Part shown: positions 60,397-64,000 of the stretch, piece by piece
Position numbering within the stretch: the first letter of the stretch is position 1
Layout: each line of letters starts with the position of its first letter
DNA from: Eubacteriales bacterium
Lineage (GTDB): Bacteria; Bacillota; Clostridia; Oscillospirales; Oscillospiraceae
DNA: 64,000 nt
Assembly (NCBI GenBank): GCA_030531505.1
Contig: JAUNNH010000005.1
Span: forward strand, 62,001 to 126,000
Direction of reading: 5' to 3'
The notes under the pieces: generated by a model
The model's input: the letters and a program-made list of their open reading frames with translations, nothing else
What the model was told of the DNA's origin: nothing
The model's database searches: none
Program-made: the position numbers and the translations under genes

Positions 60397-61395
60397 TCAT
60401 TCTGAGAGCAGCGCCAGCAGCGCCTCCCTGTCCAGGCCGAGAAAATAGCGGGAGATGTCCACGCCTTCGAGTGCGGAGACATAGGCCTCGCGCTCGGGGC
60501 GCAGGCCGACAAAGCGCGCGGCCAGGTCCTCGGGCTCGTCTGCACTGAAGAAATCGCCGAGAAACTGTAGGGAAGCGATCAATCCGTGCTCGATAAAAAG
60601 CCGGGCCTCCACCGTGCCGCAGCCTTCAAAGCGTCTGCGGCGAAGCAGCGTACATTCCGGCGAAGCGCCGAAGTTCCAGGCCCAGCTGTCATAGCGCTCC
60701 AGCCGAATCGTTTCGATCGCGGCGAGATCTGTTTCGTTGAAGCGGTATTCCTCCCCTGGCGTCTCCCGCAGGATATTCTCAAGAAGCGCCGCACGAAAGG
60801 TGGAGAGCGGAAAATCCTCTCGGAGATGCGGGCGGATGTTGGTCACGCGGCTGCGCACGGATTTGAGCCCCTTCGCTTGAATCTTGGCGGGATCCACTCG
60901 CAGCGCGTGGGAAACAACGGAGAGATCGGAGTCAAACAGCAGCGTGCCGTGGTGCATGATCCGTCCGCCGCGCAGATACTGGGAATTGCCGGAGAATTTC
61001 TGCCCGTCGATGGTCATATCGTTGCGGCCGTTCACCTCGGCCTGCACACCGAGCGCGGCAAGCGTGCGCAGCACAGGCTCACAGAAGAGCTTCATGTCCA
61101 GTGTCTCCAGATCCCCCGCGTCGGCGATAAAAGTGAAGTTCAGATTTCCCAGGTCATGGTAGACCGCACCTCCACCCGAGAGCCGCCGCACGACCTGAAT
61201 GCCGTGGGCCTGCACAAAAGGCCGGTTGATTTCGGCCAGTGTGTTCTGGTACTTTCCGATGATGACCGCGCTGCGGTTTTGCCAGAGCATAAAGTACATC
61301 CGGTCGCGCGGGAGGCAATCGAAGACATATTGCTCGGCGGCAAGGTTGAAAGCCGCATCCGTTGTCTCGAGATTCAGATAACGCAGCTCAGGCAT
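60397..61395 (-). CDS. lplA: Lipoate-protein ligase A
   Basis: A 332-residue ligase with the lipoate/biotin-ligase fold: SAVIIGKYQNTLAEIN, RRLSGGGAVYHDLGNLNFTF, GRNDMTIDGQKFSGNSQ with the conserved lysine, and a C-terminal accessory domain (SPECTLLRRRRFEGCGTVEARLFIEHGLI). It activates free lipoate with ATP and attaches it to lipoyl domains, here probably those of the E2 and E3 encoded at 49001-52049. It overlaps the SGNH gene by 8 bases. Confidence 0.93.
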   Translation of the reverse strand: MPELRYLNLETTDAAFNLAAEQYVFDCLPRDRMYFMLWQNRSAVIIGKYQNTLAEINRPFVQAHGIQVVRRLSGGGAVYHDLGNLNFTFIADAGDLETLDMKLFCEPVLRTLAALGVQAEVNGRNDMTIDGQKFSGNSQYLRGGRIMHHGTLLFDSDLSVVSHALRVDPAKIQAKGLKSVRSRVTNIRPHLREDFPLSTFRAALLENILRETPGEEYRFNETDLAAIETIRLERYDSWAWNFGASPECTLLRRRRFEGCGTVEARLFIEHGLIASLQFLGDFFSADEPEDLAARFVGLRPEREAYVSALEGVDISRYFLGLDREALLALLSE

Positions 61396-61996
61396 TCATC
61401 TGCTCCCGTTCCATTACAGCGATGACCTTGGCCACACGCTCCGCCATCACCTCATGTCCCTTTTCGTTCGGATGCAGCCCGTCCAGATAGAGCTCGGTCC
61501 GCAGTTGGCCGGCGGAGTCCAGGAAGTCGCGGCGAAAGTCGAGCATGCGTACCCCAAAGGCGTCGCAAAACCGCTCCAGCCAGGCTTCATAGTCGCGCAC
61601 CAGCCCCTCGGCCGCAGCAAAATCCGTGAGAGAGAGCCAGCTGTGCGGATAATTGACCCCGCCGAGTCCCGGGCCCAACGCCACGATCGGCGCCTCCCCG
61701 GCGGCAAAGAGCTGATGAACCATCGCGGCCATGTTCTCTTGCGCACCCTCACGGCGGCCGGAATAGAAGATGTCGTTGCAGCCGCCCAGCAACAGAAAAT
61801 AGCGCTCATCCCGATTCCCGGGAAGCTCCCGCAGCAATTCACGCATACGTGTCAGCATGCCGCCGGTGGTATCGCCGCAGACCCCGCAGTTGCGCAGCGT
61901 CCAGCCGCTCTCCCGTGCGGCCAGCTCCGTCCAGCACTGGGAACGGCGCACACCGTATCCGTAGGTCAGGCTGTCCCCGAGACAGATGATTTCCAT
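61388..61996 (-). CDS. SGNH/GDSL-family esterase
   Basis: A 202-residue hydrolase: block I GDSLTYGYG with catalytic Ser9, block II-type glycine in NCGVCGDTTGG, block III LLLGGCNDI and block V DGLHPNEKGH with the Asp and His. No signal peptide, so a cytoplasmic acyl-ester or thioesterase. The ATG at 61996 (MEIICLGDSL) places block I at the usual distance from the N-terminus; an ATG at 62032 is an alternative. It is transcribed ahead of lplA and overlaps it. Confidence 0.88.
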   Translation of the reverse strand: MEIICLGDSLTYGYGVRRSQCWTELAARESGWTLRNCGVCGDTTGGMLTRMRELLRELPGNRDERYFLLLGGCNDIFYSGRREGAQENMAAMVHQLFAAGEAPIVALGPGLGGVNYPHSWLSLTDFAAAEGLVRDYEAWLERFCDAFGVRMLDFRRDFLDSAGQLRTELYLDGLHPNEKGHEVMAERVAKVIAVMEREQMNA

Positions 61997-62214
61997 GTCT
62001 GTCGCCTCGCTTTTCCCTGTTTCTGAAACCATTGTACACTCTTTTTTCGCGGCTTTCAATCCTTTCTTGGCAGGATGGCCGGACCGTAATCTCCCCGGTA
62101 TTGAATGGCAGATTGACTGCAAAGAACTGCCGTTACAAACCAAATACTGTGCTTTCGCTTTTTTATGAATCATCGGCGGTTCAAAACGCTTGCAGCCCCA
62201 AGCCTTTCCGGTCA

Positions 62215-62261
62215 TAAAAAAAGAAACAGGAGGTCGACACATTGTATCAATTTCCTGTTCC
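62215..62261 (-). terminator. Minus-strand terminator beyond the tRNA cluster
   Basis: On the minus strand AACAGGA (62259-62253 side) pairs with TCCTGTT (62231-62225 side), followed by TCTTTTTTT. It lies directly after a degenerate tRNA 3' fragment (62267-62286). Confidence 0.6.
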
Positions 62262-62266
62262 TGATC

Positions 62267-62480
62267 TGGTGACCCGGACAGGACTCCCCGCCTGCGGGCG
62301 GGCCGGGGCGCGGCTCTGACCTGCCACTGGCAAACGCATGCACATCCGTACGGGACTCGGCTGCATTTTGTTTTCTTTTGCGGGAGACAGGAAAACAAAA
62401 TCAAAGAATTCACCGGTGTGCGCACCGGTTCATGAAGCCGCCCCCGGCGGCTTCGGACATGATTCGAGTCCCATACGGGC
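62267..62480. repeat. tRNA-Glu 3'-end fragments and GC-rich hairpins
   Basis: 62267-62286 matches the 3' end of tRNA-Glu including CCA (62516-62535) at 18 of 20 positions; 62346-62359 matches 62523-62536 at all 14; 62463-62479 is an inverted copy of the T-arm region. Between them lie hairpins ACCGGTG-tgcg-CACCGGT (near 62412) and GAAGCCGCC/GGCGGCTTC (near 62436). No coding sequence is evident. This looks like remnants of integration/excision or local duplication at the tRNA gene. Confidence 0.6.
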
Positions 62481-62516
62481 AAAAGACAAGCCCCACCGAA
62501 GTGGGGCTTGTCTTTT
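62481..62516. terminator. Bidirectional terminator after tRNA-Glu
   Basis: AAAAGACAAGCCCCAC (62481-62496) pairs perfectly with GTGGGGCTTGTCTTTT (62501-62516) around CGAA. It begins exactly at the CCA end of tRNA-Glu and ends its transcript. Confidence 0.85.
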
Positions 62517-62590
62517 GGTGACCCGTACGGGACTCGAACCCATGTTACCGCCGTGAAAGGGCGGTGTCTTAACCACTTGACCAACGGGCC
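62516..62590 (-). tRNA. tRNA-Glu (anticodon TTC)
   Basis: Read on the minus strand from 62590: GGCCCGT acceptor arm pairing with ACGGGTC, D-arm, anticodon stem with loop CTTTCAC giving anticodon TTC, T-loop TTCGAGT, discriminator A and encoded CCA (62518-62516). 75 bases with CCA. Confidence 0.97.
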
Positions 62591-62597
62591 TAAAAAC

Positions 62598-62628
62598 GGC
62601 GCAGCCGGATAAACTATTCTGCTGCGCC
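62598..62628 (-). terminator. Hairpin plus T5 between tRNA-Val and tRNA-Glu
   Basis: GGCGCAGC (62628-62621 on the minus strand) pairs with GCTGCGCC (62605-62598), followed by GTTTTT and, one base later, the first base of tRNA-Glu. It has the form of a terminator inside the tRNA unit. Confidence 0.55.
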
Positions 62629-62629
62629 A

Positions 62630-62706
62630 TGGTGGAGAGTGGCGGACTCGAACCGTCGACCTTCCGCGTGTGAGGCGGACGCTCTAACCAGCTGAGCTAA
62701 CCCTCC
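62630..62706 (-). tRNA. tRNA-Val (anticodon CAC)
   Basis: Minus strand from 62706: GGAGGGT acceptor arm pairing with ACTCTCC, TAGCTCAGCTGG D-arm, anticodon stem TCCGC/GCGGA with loop CTCACAC giving CAC, T-loop TTCGAGT, discriminator A, encoded CCA (62632-62630). 77 bases with CCA. Confidence 0.97.
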
Positions 62707-62717
62707 GTAGCCCGTAT

Positions 62718-62746
62718 ACTATAGCATATCCTTCCGCACATTTCAA
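62718..62746 (-). promoter_or_regulatory. Promoter of the tRNA-Val/tRNA-Glu unit
   Basis: -35 TTGAAA (62746-62741), 17 bases, -10 TATAGT (62723-62718), 11 bases before the 5' end of tRNA-Val. Confidence 0.8.
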
Positions 62747-62797
62747 GAGGAATTTTCACATATACCCCATTTTTTCGTTTCGCTGCGAAAAAAGCTG

Positions 62798-62826
62798 TTG
62801 ACAAGCGCCGCCTCATCTGCTAAAAT
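62798..62826 (+). promoter_or_regulatory. Promoter of tRNA-Met
   Basis: -35 TTGACA (62798-62803), 17 bases, -10 TAAAAT (62821-62826), 21 bases before the tRNA. A TTTTTTCG/CGAAAAAA dyad (62770-62793) lies between this promoter and the divergent tRNA-Val promoter. Confidence 0.85.
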
Positions 62827-62847
62827 CGTCCATGCTGTTAAGCAAAT

Positions 62848-62924
62848 GGCGGCATAGCTCAGTTGGCTAGAGCATGCGGTTCATACCCGCAGTGTCCCCG
62901 GTTCGAATCCAGGTGCCGCTACCA
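62848..62924 (+). tRNA. tRNA-Met (anticodon CAT, elongator type)
   Basis: GGCGGCA acceptor arm, TAGCTCAGTTGGCTAGAG D-arm, anticodon stem TGCGG/CCGCA with loop TTCATAC giving CAT, T-loop TTCGAAT, CCA encoded at 62922-62924. The G1-U72 wobble is usual for elongator Met. The T-stem has one C-A mismatch (positions 51/63), which is unusual. A tRNA-Ile with lysidine-modified CAT is less likely on overall similarity. Confidence 0.93.
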
Positions 62925-62925
62925 A

Positions 62926-62953
62926 AAGACCACCGACGACGGTCGGTGGTCTT
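62926..62953 (+). terminator. Terminator of tRNA-Met
   Basis: AAGACCACCGAC (62926-62937) pairs perfectly with GTCGGTGGTCTT (62942-62953), 4-base loop, followed by CTTTTTTTT. It starts one base after the CCA end. Confidence 0.9.
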
Positions 62954-62965
62954 CTTTTTTTCATA

Positions 62966-62997
62966 AAAATCCCCGGGCCTCTCGGCCCGGGGATTTT
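62966..62997. terminator. Terminator of the flavoprotein gene
   Basis: AAAATCCCCGGGCC (62966-62979) pairs perfectly with GGCCCGGGGATTTT (62984-62997) around TCTC. On the minus strand it lies 16 bases after the stop of the flavoprotein gene and is followed by T residues. Confidence 0.88.
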
Positions 62998-63013
62998 ACC
63001 ATAACGGGAGTGT

Positions 63014-64000
63014 TTACTTCGCCAGTTCCAGAGCGGCGGCGACGGCTTCCTTGAAGCCGGCCGTGGTCATGGACGCGCCGGACGCGCCGTCGATAGCGGC
63101 GGAGTTCGCGGCGACAGCCTGGCTTACCAGCTTGGGCAGTGCAAGCGCGCCGATGTCCTCCGACTCGCTGTGGCTGACGACCTCGACGCCGGTGATCCGG
63201 CCGCCCTCGACCGTGACAGCGACCTTGATCTCGCCGTTTCGGCCGGTGCCGACGCCCTCATAGACGCCGTCGTTATAGACCGTCTCATCAGCGACGACCG
63301 CCGTCGTATCCTCACCCTTGAGCGCAAGCAGCTCGTCATACGGCGTGAGCTCCTCGCCGGTATCCGCCGCGCCGGGCATGACCTCGCCCAGGTGATAGCC
63401 CCAGATGAAGCAGCGACCGTTGGAGTTGCCCGCCATGTTGATGGGGTAGTCGATCGCATACAAGTCGCCGGAGGCGTTGCCGGTGGCATAAAGGCCGGGG
63501 ATGGGCTGCTTCTCGGTATTCAGGACCTGCAGATCGGTGTTGACGGACAAACCGCCCACAACCGCCAGCAGCGCCACGCCGATCTTCGCGGCATAGAAGG
63601 GCCCCTCCTCCACGGGATACAGGAACTCCACGGGCTTGTGGAAGTCGTCGTCGTACTGCTGAGCAACCATCTCATTATAGCGCTTCATGGTGGCCAGGAA
63701 GGTGTCGACCGGGCAGCCGATCTTCTCCGCGAGCTCCTCGAGCGTATCCGCCATAAGGGTGTTCCCGTTGGCGACGTCGCTCTCAACGGTGTCCTTCACG
63801 TCCTCATCCGCAAAGGGCTGGCCGATCGAGGCCATCATGGTGTCCCAGAACATGCCGCCGCCGGTGCCGCCCTCAAGGGACTGCCGGTTGTAGGAACCGT
63901 AGTTCTTGTCAAAGATGGAGTAGGCGATGTTGCCGGTCTGGTTCATGATGTTCATGGACTTGCCCTGGACCCAGGTGCCCTCGTTCATGAAGCGCTCGCC
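63014..64000 (-). CDS. Fumarate-reductase-like flavoprotein with C-terminal FMN-binding domain, N-terminus cut by window edge
   Basis: 329 residues are visible, with an open frame running off the window. The FAD-dependent reductase part shows the family capping/active-site region (TLEELAEKIGCPVDTFLATMKRYNEM) and the C-terminal FAD block PIPGLYATGNASGDLYAIDYPINMAGNSNGRCFIWGYHLGE. After a linker comes an FMN_bind domain (YNDGVYEGVGTGRNGEIKVAV...) ending IDGASGASMTTAGF, where the Ser/Thr near SGAS accepts FMN through a phosphoester made by ApbE. Relatives reduce fumarate, urocanate, cinnamate or similar enoates, often outside the membrane. The acceptor is unknown. Confidence 0.9.
   Translation of the reverse strand, partial: GERFMNEGTWVQGKSMNIMNQTGNIAYSIFDKNYGSYNRQSLEGGTGGGMFWDTMMASIGQPFADEDVKDTVESDVANGNTLMADTLEELAEKIGCPVDTFLATMKRYNEMVAQQYDDDFHKPVEFLYPVEEGPFYAAKIGVALLAVVGGLSVNTDLQVLNTEKQPIPGLYATGNASGDLYAIDYPINMAGNSNGRCFIWGYHLGEVMPGAADTGEELTPYDELLALKGEDTTAVVADETVYNDGVYEGVGTGRNGEIKVAVTVEGGRITGVEVVSHSESEDIGALALPKLVSQAVAANSAAIDGASGASMTTAGFKEAVAAALELAK

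Noticed and set aside
62338..62556. Small plus-strand frame in the tRNA region
   Set aside because: It is made of tRNA fragments and hairpins and overlaps the tRNA-Glu gene.

Overview
The window looks like a chromosomal segment of a high-GC, anaerobic Gram-positive bacterium of the Clostridia, most likely Oscillospiraceae-like (Oscillibacter, Lawsonibacter, Dysosmobacter). This is inferred from the TRAP and ABC binding proteins with MKK...LALCMVFAL-type signal peptides, strong AGGAGG ribosome sites, clostridial-type Etf/acyl-CoA dehydrogenase genes, flavin-based reductases and the tRNA forms. No marker gene fixes the genus. The segment is almost entirely catabolic and transport genes packed into operons, each with its own regulator.

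Layout. (1) 1-6447, minus: FCD-type GntR regulator, TRAP transporter (dctP-dctQ-dctM), KduD-type dehydrogenase, HIT protein and an IlvD/Edd dehydratase cut by the left edge; a sugar-acid (uronate/aldonate) operon with a clear operator-promoter. (2) 7020-28762: a DeoR regulator, then a co-directional plus-strand locus of 19 genes (8093-27778): metallo-hydrolase, CMD protein, a second TRAP system, propeller lactonase, two NTF2-like proteins, UlaG-like lactonase, PfkB kinase, DppBCDFA-type ABC transporter, a propeller protein, an Old-Yellow-Enzyme/dienoyl-CoA-reductase-type flavoprotein and two NHL propellers. A SorC regulator on the minus strand faces it and diverges from an SDR gene. (3) 30022-41579: a LysR regulator divergent from nine minus-strand genes: three SLC13-type carriers, PaaG-like crotonase, acyl-CoA dehydrogenase, EtfBA, type III CoA-transferase and an NMO-like flavoprotein, probably CoA-dependent processing of an imported carboxylate. 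(4) 42629-48450, minus: a redox module made of an 890-residue multi-cluster Fe-S/FAD protein, a lone HypA, a CrtI-like flavoprotein and an FNR/2Fe-2S reductase whose reading frame appears to start at ATA. (5) 49001-57582, minus: a third TRAP system (Q-M-P), a PPC-domain protein and a complete 2-oxoacid/acetoin-type dehydrogenase complex (E1 alpha, E1 beta, E2, E3). (6) 57840-61996: a SdpI-like membrane protein, apparently leaderless, then on the minus strand an FCD regulator with a threonine-dehydrogenase-like enzyme, and an SGNH hydrolase with lipoate-protein ligase, which could lipoylate the complex in region 5. (7) 62215-64000: tRNA-Glu, tRNA-Val and tRNA-Met, with tRNA-Glu 3' fragments and terminators beside them, then the C-terminal part of a fumarate-reductase-like flavoprotein.

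Two structural patterns stand out. Related non-coding repeats lie on both sides of the CoA module (29.8 and 41.7 kb), and another repeat family lies on both sides of the redox module (42.2-42.6 and 48.65 kb), as if these were inserted or exchanged cassettes. All three TRAP systems carry a hairpin directly after dctP. No CRISPR array, rRNA, phage gene or transposase was seen.
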